DNA from: Ganoderma boninense
Lineage: Eukaryota > Basidiomycota > Agaricomycetes > Polyporales > Polyporaceae
Assembly: GCA_002900995.3 (NCBI GenBank)
Contig: CM035312.1
Location: forward strand, 620,001 to 684,000
Direction: 5' to 3'
Length of the DNA stretch: 64,000 bases
Both the position numbers and the translations under genes were made by a program. The stretch's first letter is position 1. Each line of letters starts with the position of its first letter. This document shows positions 53,763 to 64,000 of the stretch, one piece after another. The notes below the pieces were generated by a model, which was not told the DNA's origin, ran no database searches, and was given only the letters and a program-made list of their open reading frames with translations.

Positions 53763-56234
53763 TCACGCCCTCTTGCCCTTAATGAGCCCAAACAGCTTCC
53801 CGCGCCTCTCCTTCGCCTCCTGGTGCGCCCTCGCCTCGTCCTCCATCTCCTCCTCCGAGATGTGGCCCCCGAGCGCGTACCACGCGACGGTCGCCATCCC
53901 GAGCGTCGCCGTCGCCACGCACCCGAACATCGCGCCGATCCCGCGCGGGTGCCACCCGTTGTTCTGCGGGAACGGCCCCGCGGGCAGGCCCGCGAGGTCC
54001 GTCGCGCTCGCGTGGCCCGCCGCGTTCCCCGACGTCGGCTCGTCCAGCGCGCGGCACTGGTCGTACAGGAACTGCGGGATCGCGCCGCGCTGCTGCGCGA
54101 TGAGCGGCGCCTCGATGAACTGCACCGCGAGCCCGACTTCCAGATGCCACTCGATGTGGCCTGTCGACGTGCGCGTGCGTGCGCATGCATCAGCGTCAGG
54201 ACATACTTGGTCAGACGGTGTGCGAAGAGGATGGAGGCATGGACGCACAATGGAAGAACCATGCGCCGGGATTGTCTGCGACGACGCGCATGGTGACGGA
54301 GGCGCCGCCCGGCACTTGGACCGTGTCGCGGCGGGCCGGGTTAGGCTGGCTTTCGTTCAGCGGGGGGTTGAGTGTGGGGTCACTCGACGTGTAATCTGTT
54401 GACCGCCCGACCAGCTGGAACTGGTGTCCGTGCAAGTGGCTATTGCAACATGCGATGGGTCGTTCGTCAGTGTCACTGGCTATATGCGCCGGCAAGGAGA
54501 CGAAGGCAAGAGACGCACAAGGGATGTTTGCCGGAGTCGCCGTTCTTGAGGACGATGTCGAAGACCGAAAGGTGGTCGACAACGAAGCTGTATGGCCCGT
54601 AGGCGGTCGAGCTGCTCGCGTTCGGGCCCAGGCTCATCTCGGACATGATTGCAGGGACGAGTGGCGAGTTGTACGTGATGAGGTTGAACATGGCGTGGTT
54701 CGTGCCGTCGTCCATCGTATCGAATGACACCTCGAGCTCTATCGTGCGGTCCGCGGCCGGAAGCGGGACAGCCTTAACGGGCACGAGCGAGAGGTCGTCA
54801 ACATCGTGGTACTCGTCAACTGTGCCGGCGCTGGCGAGGGACGCCGATGAGGAGTAGGTGACAGAGGAGGTGAGGTCTGGAGTTCAAATCAGCGATGGAA
54901 GAAACAAAGGTGGGGAGGGGCGGCGACGTACTGGTGACGAGGTTGGGGGGCACAGTGTCGAACATGTCGGTGTCCATGTTCGCATGCATGACCCAGTTGG
55001 ACGAAGTGTCGTTCCGTGCAGTAACAAGCACTGAGTAACGCTGGGCAACAGCAATGTTCACGAGGTCGATAGGCGACTCCTCGACATCGGTCTGTGTTGA
55101 CGCTTGAATATGAGCGGTCACACCTGAAACATATAAGGCCAGCTGCACGTACCCCGTCAATCTCGATAATGCGCATGTCATGGCCGTCAATCCAGAAGAA
55201 AAACGCAGAGAATGCAGCAGTGTTGACAATGCGCAGGCGGTACGTTTTTCCAGGCTGTATGAGCGTTGGAGGTGTTTAGTCTGCGGCAAGCCGTCATGGG
55301 CGGCGCATATATGCGTACCTGGAAGGGAAGAGTCGCGTTCTCATTGAACCCAACCTTGCCGGTGACAGGATCAGGGTTGGTGCCGCTAATGGGGCCGAGA
55401 TAAGTGCCGTTTTGTGCAAAGTATATGAGCCCGGAGTCTAGAGGGACGCATCTATCAACGCCTGCAGTTAACTTGGTTTGACGTGGGGAAAGGCTGACCT
55501 GGTACGGGCTCGGCTCCACCGGGGTTGGCGACAGAGACAAACTGCTTAAGGAGTTCCGGTTGCTCGGTGTGGTACCAGTCTCCGAGGACAACGGTGAACT
55601 CCTCATCGTAAGAGTGCACCTCTTTGGGCGGATGGATCACGACGGGCGCTCGGAGACCATCGGTGTATTGGCCCTACGGGTATTTCGGAACATCAATTAA
55701 AACATCCACAGATTGCGTTAATTATTAGAGGACATACCGACGCGTGAGAATGGACCCAGTAGGTCCCCCATTGGCCGGAAGAGTTTATGGGCACCACATA
55801 GTCGAAGGTCGCGCCAGTGGGAATACCACTTTAAGCGATATGGTTAAGTAGATGGATCGAAAGCAGAGACAAGGAAGGCGCTGACCATTGGGAAAGGCCG
55901 ACGGCGCCGTCCATCCACGAGGTGGAGTTGAAGAACATGCCATGGTGATGGAGGGAAGCGGGCTTGTCGATGGAGTTGTAGGCATGGACGAGAAGCAGGT
56001 CGTCGGTGGTAACGTCGATTGGCGGAGGTCTGCAAGTAAGAAGGGGTAAGAGGAAGGGTAAGTTGTGGGGTGTAGTGTAACTTACGGCCATGTGCCGTTA
56101 ATGCCGATGACACGACGAGGGTGAAGACCATCTGGGTTGGCGTTCTCGACATAGGTGATGTTCCACCAAATCTCATGGACCGCGGCGAAGGCGGGCGTGA
56201 GGGTAGAAAGTAGGGCGAGCGCTGACAACCTCAT
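53763..56234 (-). CDS. FET3: Fet3-type plasma-membrane multicopper ferroxidase
   Basis: Minus-strand exons 56234-56086, 56029-55886, 55828-55738, 55673-55499, 55461-55319, 55254-55153, 55091-54932, 54876-54519, 54439-54249 and 54160-53763; 636 aa. Fet3 oxidises Fe(II) to Fe(III) and passes it to Ftr1. Residues 1-18 are a signal peptide. The copper motifs HHHGMFFN, WVHSHAS, HPFHLHGHQF and HCHIEWHLEVGLAVQF are all present. A single membrane span (MFGCVATATLGMATVAWYAL) lies near the C-terminus, followed by a charged cytosolic tail ending LIKGKRA. Of the acidic residues that shape the yeast iron site, the Asp283 and Asp409 equivalents seem present (MFDTVP, NGDSGKHP), while Glu185 appears as Asp (GDWYH). 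Intron 4 is only 37 nt. Divergent pairing with FTR1 confirms the role. Confidence 0.95.
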
Positions 56235-56473
56235 CGCGTGAATGGACCGCTAACGGACGAGAGAAAGAGTGGGTCTACAGCACGCGAGGAAGAGCGGTGC
56301 TGGACTCGAGGCGCGGCCAGAGGGAGAAGGCAGGGAGGGGGGCGGAGAGAGAGAAGGCGGGAGGGATGAGGCATATGAATGTGAGGCATTTTCGGGGATG
56401 GTCAGACGGGCAAAGGACGAGAGCCGAAACGACGGACGGGGGAGGCGCATTCAAAGACGTCGATCAGAAAATT

Positions 56474-56482
56474 ATCAGATAA
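56474..56482 (+). promoter_or_regulatory. Iron-GATA (SRE/Urbs1-type) site 1
   Basis: ATCAGATAA inside the palindrome TTATCAGATAA, 240 bases upstream of FET3. Matches ATCWGATAA exactly. Confidence 0.7.
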
Positions 56483-56521
56483 CACCCGGCATCTCGCCTA
56501 GATCTTAGCCTAGCTTGTCTT

Positions 56522-56530
56522 ATCAGATTA
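56522..56530 (+). promoter_or_regulatory. Iron-GATA-like site 2 (one mismatch)
   Basis: ATCAGATTA in TTATCAGATTA; it keeps the inverted TTATC half and has one change in the other half. Confidence 0.45.
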
Positions 56531-56823
56531 CCAATTCCCGTCCTCGTCTCCACCTGCATCGCATCGCGAAGGACATGTTCATGAGGTCCCTTTGCCCCAT
56601 CGCTGGCAGGGCCCATGCCTTCTTAACTTTGTCCGAGGCCAGCTGAGCGCATATTTCCTCCGTCTTTTCTCATGGAGAGCTTGGATTATACTGAATGAGG
56701 GTCCGGGGGTGAGAAAGGTGCAGAAGATGCGACGTCACGGTTGAGTTAGAGCTGTCGCCGCCATGAATCGTCCGTGCCAAATTTAGGCGTTCCTGGATAT
56801 GCCACCTGTCCGATGACCCCTTT

Positions 56824-56832
56824 ATCAGATAA
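56824..56832 (+). promoter_or_regulatory. Iron-GATA site 3
   Basis: ATCAGATAA in TTATCAGATAAGATGG, 263 bases upstream of FTR1. Confidence 0.7.
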
Positions 56833-56914
56833 GATGGCGAAGGGGCCTCGTCCGTGCAGCTCCCGATCCACTCTTCTGGTCTCGAGTTTCAACTGCCATC
56901 TCGCTAGAAAAATT

Positions 56915-56923
56915 ATCAGATAA
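56915..56923 (+). promoter_or_regulatory. Iron-GATA site 4
   Basis: ATCAGATAA in AATTATCAGATAACATGGG, 172 bases upstream of FTR1; closely resembles site 1 in its flanks (AAATTATCAGATAACA). Confidence 0.7.
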
Positions 56924-57094
56924 CATGGGCCCACCCGTGCCCCCGCTCCCCCCGACCTCCCTCCCCTCGCGTTCCGTGTCGCACACCTGCGTACTTAACC
57001 GTACACGCTGCGGCATTTTCGCGTCCCCGTCCTCTCGCCCTCCTCTTGAACGCCCCCGACTCCGCCGTCCGCTCAACACCCCCAGCGAGGCGCC

Positions 57095-58588
57095 ATGGCG
57101 AGGAACGTCTTCTCCGTCCCCATCTTCTTCATCGTCTTCCGTGAGACCCTCGAGGCCGCCATCATCATCTCCGTCCTCCTAAGTCTCGTCGAGCAAATCA
57201 TCCACCAGGACCCCTCCCTCATCCCCGGCGCCGCCCCGCCCACCGCGTCCACCTCCGCCCCGGAGCAGAACAAGGATGGCGCCTCGCACGAGAAGTCCAC
57301 CAGCTCCAACTCCAACGAGGGCCACCAGTCCCCGCCGGAACTCACCTCGGGCGAGGAGCCCACTGGCAACCAGCTGAACACCAAGCGCATCCTCCGCAAA
57401 ATGCGCATATACATCTTTGCCGGCGCCTTCCTCGGCCTCTTCATTGCCCTCGCCATCGGCGCCGCGTTCATCGCCGTGTGGTTTACCCAGGCGAGCAACC
57501 TCTGGGCCAAGTCCGAGGAGATCTGGGAGGGTACGTCTTCACTTCCCGTCCGTTATGTTCCGCGCTGAGCCGTCGCAGGTATCTTTGAGCTCATTGCCTC
57601 CATCATTATCTTCATCATGGGTATCAGCATGCTCAAAATGGACCGCGCGAAGGCCAAATGGCGCGTCAAGCTGCAGCGTGCTTTCGCTGGTAAAGGTACT
57701 CAATTTATTGCAATGGTCAACAACAAGACGGCTGTGCTCACCTCGCTATGTCCACAGCCGAAGACCGGGGTTCGAAGACCGGGAAGTATGTCTTGTTCAT
57801 CCTCCCGCTCATCACTGTGCTCCGTGAAGGTAAGCCTCCATCCCTGCTGCCCTCTGGCAGACGCTCACGCGCCTTGCGCAGGCATGGAAGCCGTTATTTT
57901 CGTCGGCGGCGTGTCTCTCGGCCAGCCTGCGGCGTCCATTCCCATAGCGGCCATCGTCGGTCTCGTATGTGGTCTCATCAGCGGCTACCTCATCTATGCG
58001 TTCGCCAGCAGGACAAGTACGTACCTCAGCCACAGTGGTTATTTACCACGAACGGGCTAACGACGTCTGCCCCGCAGCCCTCACGATCTTCATGGTCGTC
58101 ATGACCAACTTCCTGATCCTCATCGGCGCCGGCCTCTTCTCCAAGGCGGTCTGGGCCTTCCAGGAGAACGCCTTTAACCACCTGTAAGTGTCCCCCTCCA
58201 CCCCCACCCTCCGCGTCCTTTGCCGTCCTCACCTGTCCTCCCCCCCTGCAGGCTTGGCGCAGACGTCGACGACGCGGGCGGAGACGGCCCCGGCTCGTTC
58301 GACGTGCGCGGGAGCGTGTGGCACCTCGACTGCTGTAACCCGGAGAACAACTTCGACTCGGACGGCTGGACGATCTTCGGCGCGATCTTCGGGTGGACGA
58401 ACTCGGCGACGATCGGCTCCGTGCTCGCGTACGTCTTCTACTGGCTCGCGGTCATCGCCGTGCTCGTGTACAACAAGTTCCGCGAGGGCCGCACGACGCT
58501 CATGGGCCGCGAGAGCGCGATGGGCCGCAAGCGCCGCGAGCGCAAGGAGGCGCGCGAGGCTGGCGAGACGTCGGAGCAGCAGCAGTAG
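57095..58588 (+). CDS. FTR1: Ftr1-type high-affinity iron permease
   Basis: Exons 57095-57530, 57579-57695, 57758-57829, 57882-58016, 58078-58183 and 58252-58588; 400 aa. Ftr1 carries Fe(III) delivered by Fet3 across the plasma membrane. Both REXXE iron-binding motifs are seen: RETLE at residues 16-20 in the first membrane helix and REGME near 207-211 in the fourth. About seven hydrophobic helices are present, including FAGAFLGLFIALAIGAAF, IASIIIFIMGISM, YVLFILPLITVL, AIVGLVCGLISGYLIYAF and VLAYVFYWLAVIAVLVY. A hydrophilic Ser/Asn/Glu-rich loop lies at about 45-105 and a Lys/Arg/Glu-rich cytosolic tail ends in EQQQ. Length and order match fungal Ftr1. Three exact iron-GATA sites lie in the shared promoter with FET3. 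Confidence 0.96.
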
Positions 58589-59933
58589 GGATTTGGGGAG
58601 ACGGGTGCGCTGAGGGCTAAAATGCGGGCTGTGAGCTATGTGACACGACTAGTAGGGATGCGCACGGATTGGTGGATGTTTCTTTACGACATTCTTGTAG
58701 CAACACTGTCTGCCTTAATCATGCTGTTCATTCGACGGACGTCGTATCTGGCGTGAGGAGAAGGAAAAGTCAGTCGATATCAATTGAAGAAGTTCGAATC
58801 TGAAGCGAAAGATGCGCATACATACAGTATTTACATGCATGTCTTGGTCTAGAGCAAGTGCAAGTCTACATCCGCTCGCCGAGCGATCGATCCAGGCTTT
58901 CAGAGAGACTGACTGTTGAGCAAATAGTTGTTCGGGTGGTTATTCGGATTTTGCGTCCGGCCCTCTAGGCTTGGTCGATAAGTAAGTAGGACTTGTCCAG
59001 GACCGTTCGAACTCGGGCATCATTACACCATTGACTCTCCGTTTGCCCTGAGCAACAGGTACTGGTGGGGTACTCGCGCTTGCGGGATATGTGCGGAACG
59101 ACCGTAATATTCGAGGGCGTTTGAGAGAACGCTCCCCATTCCGAATCTCGAGTTAGGGACCTCGGTGGCCAGCTGCCGATGGGGCGAGTCGGACGACTCC
59201 GGCCGCGCGGACGACGATAATGTCTCCGTCTCCACGTTGCACGCGGGCACGTCCTTCTCGGGCCCAACTCGGGCGTATCGGAACGCGAAGCTCGCGATTG
59301 CGTTCTGCTCCCGGGGTTGCATGCGGACGGGGCACACGCCCTTCGGACCCAGAAGATAGCACAGGAAATGGGCCGTGCGTGCAGAGTCTAGGAGGGGGGA
59401 ATGGAGTTAATATTGGCTCACCCGCCGCCCGCGCCGAGCGATGTGGTAAGTAGTGTGAGAGGATGTTGCCGCGTGTCGACGGCTACGTACACAGTAACTG
59501 GCTCGCCGGTTTCCGGAAAGCGTAGCGGCTTGCGCAAAATTTGCTCGGTCCCGCTGGGGTACTTTGTGGACCGTGGTCCGGGGCTTGGGAGATCGGGATC
59601 GAATGGGGGCCCGGGTCGCACAAACTGGAGGCTCGGCGTAGCGGTCCTGGCCTCTTGTGGCATTGCATTGCGTGCACTAGCAGTTCACGGCGTTGTGCTG
59701 CCCGCTGCACTTGCATGTGGCCGGGTGCTAAGGCGGCGGCCGGGCGGGAGGGACGAAGAATGCCTGCAGTCGCAGTACTAGAAATAAACCACGCCGGTTC
59801 GCAAGTAGCGACGGCGGAGAGCAACGTGATGCTGCCGCTGCGGACAATTGTCACGCAAGAAGGTTAGAATTTGAACCCCATGACAGGATGGCCTTTCTTG
59901 ACATGCTTCGCGGACTAGAACCTTTCGAATCAT

Positions 59934-59942
59934 ATCTGATAA
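59934..59942 (+). promoter_or_regulatory. Isolated iron-GATA consensus site
   Basis: ATCTGATAA, exact ATCWGATAA match, not next to an assigned gene. Confidence 0.45.
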
Positions 59943-60139
59943 CGCGGGGCCATGCCTGCGAACCAGGAGAATGGTCCAGGTACGCACCTCGAGCGAGCGC
60001 CGTGGATGAAGTCATCGAGGTTCGATCCACAACGTCGACATTTTCCTAGTCCTGCGGTCGACATGCGGTGGCGCAGTGCCGGTGATCGAACGAGAGCCTT
60101 TTCGGCAGTTGCATCATGTAAGTATGCAGTGACCACTCT

Positions 60140-60148
60140 ATCTGATAA
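60140..60148 (+). promoter_or_regulatory. Second isolated iron-GATA consensus site
   Basis: ATCTGATAA, 206 bases from the previous one; the following GATGGGC resembles the flank of site 3 in the FET3-FTR1 promoter. Confidence 0.45.
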
Positions 60149-60491
60149 GATGGGCATGTCTGGCCCTGACAGCCTGTCTGCCAGTGACCTCCAAGCTCCT
60201 CCAAGTTCAGCTGTGCGGCGTCCCGCCGGACCCAGCACAAACTCGTCATTTGAGCCATCGCCACCCAAAGCTTGAACTAGAGCCCGAGATGTTCGGCCGA
60301 GGTGAACCGATGGAGGCTAGATCTAAAAAGAAATGGTTGATGGGGAGGAGGGGGAAGGCCGCAGAGTCTTCCATGCTAAACAGGATGCACTCTGTCTTTT
60401 TAATTTGGCGTTCAGCTTCATGTTTAGTAAGTTCGCGTTCCACTTCCAAGTGTCGATAACTTCCACGCGAGAAGAGAAGAGCGTGATATTT

Positions 60492-62105
60492 CTAATGTGA
60501 GGTATCATCACGACGGCGCCGGTCGGGCTCCCATAAGCTTCTCGAACCTGAAGCGAAGAAAGCATGAGCAATCGGGGGCGTGTAGACTGGCGAGGGGCCG
60601 TGCAAAGAGTGCATACCCTTCCACAGTCTGCTGGATTTGACGTCCATAGTCACCGATAGTAGCGGGAAGCGGTACTCCAACTCGCGAAGCCACCATTGGT
60701 GGTCGTGTATCGCGTCGTCGTCGCTGATGCACAGATGCAGCTCATCGAGATGCGGGACTCGCGAACCCACCTTTCCCGAGGGCCACGTCTTTTTGCGCAT
60801 CTCGCTCTGGGATCTGGTCCACCGGATGCAAGTAGACTCCAGGCGAAGGCTGCGGCACCTCGCACAAGGGAGAGGCGTCTCGCACCTCGTCGACGCATGA
60901 TTGCAATGAAAGCACTGTCAGGGCAAGGACAGAAATCAATAGGCAGGCCGGGAGGAATCAATCTTGGCATGCCGGGCGGGAGACTCACGCCTTCCATCTC
61001 GGACTCCGTGTCCATTTCGGGCTGCGCCCGAGCCAGAAGCGCATCGTGCAAGATGTTGAGGAACTCCGTACGGGACGCGCCGTAGCTCGAGTAGAAGGGC
61101 AGGGACAGGAGGAGCACGCGGCCGCGGAAGACGTCCCCGCCGGGGCGGGGAAGCACCGACGACAAGCCCGTGAATGTGTGGCCGAGCCCGTGGCCCCTTG
61201 GCCTCGCTCCTTCCCGGATGTAAACCTGCAGAGAGTCTAATTGTGGGAGGCAACCGTAAATAAATCCTCTCATCGTTTCTGTCAGCCCGTTTTTTAGCAA
61301 CTTGAATAGAGGAAACTAGAGTCCGAAGGCGGAAGGACGGCACACCTGAGAGTCCATGCCGTCGAGTTACCTGCACTTGAAGAGAGGTGATCGCCTCCCC
61401 GAAGGCACCGCGGGGCGGAAAGCCGTCAACGAGGGCAAGATAAGGCTACGTGCTGTATTAGCTGGGGAAGACACTGATATCGCGACATGAACATACGTCG
61501 TTGATGATCAGAGACTTGAGATCGACGCATACGTTCCGTTTTCGCCTGAGAGCGAGTGTGCCGAGCGATTCGCCAATTGTTCCACGAGCAGGCTTCTTCC
61601 CAACGCCTGTTATCGTCAGCGTCCGAAGACCAGGGACGCTCCATACGACGCGGAACGCGGCCGAGTACGTCAGGTGATCGAAGGATATACGAAGCTCGGT
61701 GATCCCAGCGAAGAGAGGGACGAGGTCCAAAGTCGCCCGCGGATACTTGCTCCAGTCCGCCGCGGCCAGATCTAGCGTCCTGCAGGCTCGCAGCCGGCGG
61801 AACGAGGGATGAGCGAAGGGGATGTACCCGTCCGGGAGTTTGTCGATCGCGATGCCGTATATGCAGTCTGCGAAGGACGGCCTGCGCTCGATAGTCCGGA
61901 GCAAGCGGTCCACCTGCGCGGCCTTGGAGAAGGCGACAATTCGGAGGAGGTTGAATTGGCTGCGAGGCCGCCAGCCACGGCAGACAAGCGCGCACGCGCG
62001 GAACGTAGGATAGTTGGCCCTGGGACGTAAGGCCGGGTCACTGCAGTAATCGATGATGGACTCCCAGAGCTCAACTGGGGACCGCTGGTTGTCGTGGTGG
62101 GGCAT
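60492..62105 (-). CDS. F-box-like protein
   Basis: Minus-strand exons 62105-61497, 61445-61371, 61225-60989 and 60914-60492; about 447 aa. The N-terminus, LWESIIDYCSDP followed by FRACALVCRGWRPRSQF, is the F-box form common in large polypore families, which links substrates to SCF ubiquitin ligases through Skp1. Downstream segments such as LRACRTLDLAAADWSKYP, ITELRISFDHLTYSAAF and LRTLTITGVGKKP behave like leucine-rich-repeat-type strands that normally bind substrates. The first three exons are well supported. The fourth is tentative: its first 35 residues look unlike the family and another frame there is also open, although the HLDELHLCISDDDAIHDHQWWLRELE part fits well. A small frameshift or missed intron near 60800-60914 is possible. 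Confidence 0.65.
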
Positions 62106-62560
62106 TCTGAGGGTACATGTAGTTGATGTCAGTGGGAGGGGCACAAAAGAAAGACAACGGGCCTGACCTGACAGCTCGAATCGAAGTTGACACTGCCATG
62201 CGCGCCGTGAGCGGCTTTGCCTCTCTTTGCCTGTCAGGCGAGCACGTGTGTCTGAGCATCGGCGATAGAAGCATGTCACAGTTAGAGCGAACTGCCTAGA
62301 GTATACATATCATTAATCAAGGACTCGACATAAGTCTCCCGCTGACATAGCCCATACAATGGCCCTTCAAGGACTGTACTAGTAATCAGTCAAGTGTGGG
62401 GAATAGACGATGAAGGCGGGAGTCGATTGCATCAAGGCTTGAGAACATTGCTGTCCTCTGAGCTCGCGGCTACGTCAGGGACTGCGTCGCCCTACGCAAC
62501 ATTGACAACCATCAACATTAACGTGATCATCGGTGCAACAGTTAGATCAGAGTACACTAC
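62106..62560. other. Intergenic region upstream of the F-box gene
   Basis: 455 bases; F-box promoter side. No gene seen. Confidence 0.45.
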
Positions 62561-63050
62561 CTGGTGGCAATTTGTGACCCCGCTCGGTGATAAAGCCCGA
62601 GGCTTAGCAGCGGCCCGAGGCTCAATCAAACGAGTATTTAAACACGTGAGGAACATATTGACGTGCAGCGGCACATGGAGCATAGTTGTTGCCGAGAAGA
62701 GCTCTAAGTCAGATGCCGTATTCATCTGTTCAAGAGCGTTCACAAACACGATCAACCCTAGTTCAAATTCAGTCCCAATGAGCCCTTACCGAGATTAAAA
62801 AGAGCAGGCAAAATGAGGCGGTACCAAGACCACTATTCAGAATCCAGGTAAGAGCCACGTCTGCGGGGTTCTTGGGGCTATTAATCGTGAGCTTTCGTGA
62901 ATCCAAGAGGAGAGATGGGATGGGACTTGCCTGAGACGTTCCTCATCCGATGTTGGATTGAAATGACTGCGGAGGAACAGGCCCGCAATCACCACGCTCA
63001 TCGCTGCGTTAACCCCCCAGTTGGCCCTCGAAAAGGCCTGCAGCAGATAC
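62561..63050 (-). CDS. Fragment resembling a fungal 7-TM DUF6533/DUF6534-type membrane protein, probably decayed
   Basis: Two minus-strand pieces read like the last membrane helices of the abundant Agaricomycete 7-TM family. About 63050-62931 gives NAAMSVVIAGLFLRSHFN, and 62758-62561 gives LIVFVNALEQMNT followed by VNMFLTCLNTR, the latter like the family's final LNTR/LNVR motif. They could be joined through a GC-donor intron (gcaagt at 62930). Expected upstream helices are only weakly suggested up to about 63240 and contain stops in the frames I tried. I see this as a remnant or a badly resolved gene; confidence is low. Confidence 0.3.
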
Positions 63051-63826
63051 GTCAGGGATTATACTTTCGCCGCTTCATATATGCCATTGGTTGTAGACTC
63101 ACAACCATGATCTGGTTGACATGGGATGTTTCTAAATTCCAAAGACTGGATTCTGCGAGTCAGCTATGGCAAGAGTGAATGACGAACAAACAAACTCACC
63201 TGTGGACGAGGATGACTGGGAAGATCATCAATACTAAGTGGTGGATATTACTAGTTTTCATACCAATATACGACACTGCGAGGGTGTAAGCTGCCATGTT
63301 ATGTGATGAAATGGTGATCACTGATACGCACCCATCTCAAGAATGGTCATCGCAATCTGGGAACATATCAACAGCTTGGCGTGAAAAAGATCAATGTTAG
63401 ATGCATACCATGACCACCGGAAAGAGTGTCTGCAGTCTCAGCCCTTTATTCTTCATTACTGTGTGGGAGATGAGGATATGTCTCGCGCCGAGTCAAATCT
63501 AATCTATTTACCTCTCCGAATTCCGATGGCCAAACATATCTGAGATCCTCCTACAGCATTGATCTAAATATAATAGCGTCAGGCGATTCGAATAAAATGT
63601 GGTGTAACGATGAGGCCGCTCACCGTGGCAAATCTTGCCCACTCAACGCTCTAGTATCAGCGTGTAGTCGACAACACATGGGGGAAGTGCGTACGATGAA
63701 TATCCTGCATGCCACTTCAGCTACGCAGTGTTGTGTTCATGAACGAAATGCTCACGTGAGTATGTCCCTATATTCCCTCCAATACTGGACAACCCAAATC
63801 CAGCCTATTTAGTCACCGACGTAAGC
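63051..63826. other. AT-rich stretch without a supportable gene
   Basis: About 780 bases, AT-richer than most of the window. It may hold decayed upstream exons of the 7-TM-like fragment and a promoter for the partial gene at 63827. Confidence 0.4.
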
Positions 63827-64000
63827 ATGCCTCAAGGTGAAGATCCCGCTCCTGAACGAACCCCCGGCCAAGATGATTTGAACGGTTTCGACGACCCTAC
63901 AGACTGTCAGTGACGCTATATCAGAGAGTGAGCGGAAGATACAACAGGAGATATACGACCTGTCGACAAGAGATTATCTCTCCGCGCCTATGAAAGAAAG
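63827..64000 (+). CDS. Possible 5' end of a gene running off the window
   Basis: An ATG at 63827 opens an acidic, Pro-rich frame (MPQGEDPAPERTPGQDD) that runs to a GTCAGT donor-like site at 63906. The downstream frame can be continued to base 64000, but the implied intron would be only 33-41 nt. No domain is visible, so this is a weak call. Confidence 0.25.

Larger units (their letters stand above)
56235..57094. promoter_or_regulatory. Shared divergent promoter of FET3 and FTR1
   Basis: 860 bases between the two start codons. It carries four TTATCAGAT-type elements described separately, three with the full ATCWGATAA iron-GATA consensus. This arrangement predicts co-repression of both genes when iron is plentiful, as with Urbs1/SRE-type regulators in other fungi. 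Confidence 0.75.
58589..60491. other. 1.9-kb region without an assignable gene, with two more iron-GATA sites
   Basis: Several overlapping minus-strand frames (59023-59337 and 59418-59663) look protein-like and could be joined by splice-like ends, but no phase-consistent join gave a family I recognise. Two ATCTGATAA sites lie upstream of them on that strand. A decayed or lineage-specific gene is possible. Confidence 0.4.

Noticed and set aside
58965..59663. Minus-strand frames with protein-like composition (for example NAIASFAFRYARVGPEKDV and RKPLRFPETGEPVTVYVAVD)
   Set aside because: No phase-consistent join was found and no family was recognised, so no gene is called; mentioned only in relation to the nearby iron-GATA sites.
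60005..60040. GAGGTTCGATCCAC, similar to a tRNA T loop
   Set aside because: No surrounding cloverleaf.

Overview
The window looks like chromosomal DNA of a filamentous basidiomycete, most likely an Agaricomycete of the Polyporales type. The coding regions are GC-rich. Almost every gene is split by many short introns of about 50-65 nt with CTNAN-like branch sites, and small exons down to 9 nt occur. Characteristic families also point this way: an HsbA-like secreted protein, a CBM19 protein with a Thr/Asp-rich tail, a polypore-style F-box protein, DUF4336, a HAM1-like protein and a divergent FET3-FTR1 pair. No virus, phage, CRISPR array or intact transposon was seen. Exon coordinates were built by hand from open frames, splice consensus and family alignment from memory; no search was run.

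Layout. 1-990: 3' end of SRP19/SEC65. 991-3802: no gene I can support. 3803-6043: type-B carboxylesterase. 6690-8626: serine hydroxymethyltransferase. 9195-9283 (minus): tRNA-Asn with an intron. 9438-9962: mitochondrial ATP synthase subunit f. 11148-12461: secreted CBM19 protein. 13732-18049: ubiquitin-specific protease. 18777-20086 (minus): soluble epoxide hydrolase. 21848-26786: SIN3 corepressor, with a likely frameshift near its 3' end. 27704-29293 (minus): class II eIF4E. 29843-32126: GH18 chitinase. 32866-35886 (minus): HAM1-like protein. 36830-37741 (minus): HsbA-like protein. 38828-40245 (minus): histidinol-phosphate aminotransferase. 40663-43106: MYND zinc-finger protein. 43388-44039 (minus): small PAH-only protein. 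44404-45748 (minus): CIA1/CIAO1. 46283-47020: hypothetical membrane protein. 47289-48512: DUF4336 protein. 48887-53452: two tandem C2H2/RING proteins. 53763-58588: divergent FET3 ferroxidase and FTR1 iron permease. 60492-62105 (minus): F-box protein. 62561-63050 (minus): decayed-looking 7-TM fragment. 63827-64000: possible 5' end of another gene.

How the genes relate. Most are unrelated housekeeping neighbours. Two relationships stand out. FET3 and FTR1 are the two halves of the reductive high-affinity iron u uptake complex; they share an 860-bp promoter with three exact ATCWGATAA sites, the kind bound by fungal iron-sensing GATA repressors, plus one near match. The 189-aa PAH protein resembles SIN3 PAH1, whose gene is about 17 kb away, and has an intron at the matching place and phase; a mini-protein competing with or modulating SIN3 is the most interesting hypothesis here. 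Other notable points are 9-nt and 11-nt exons, introns inside every linked zinc finger of the C2H2/RING pair, an esterase whose nucleophile serine reads as alanine, and an 817-nt intron inside the chitinase catalytic motif.
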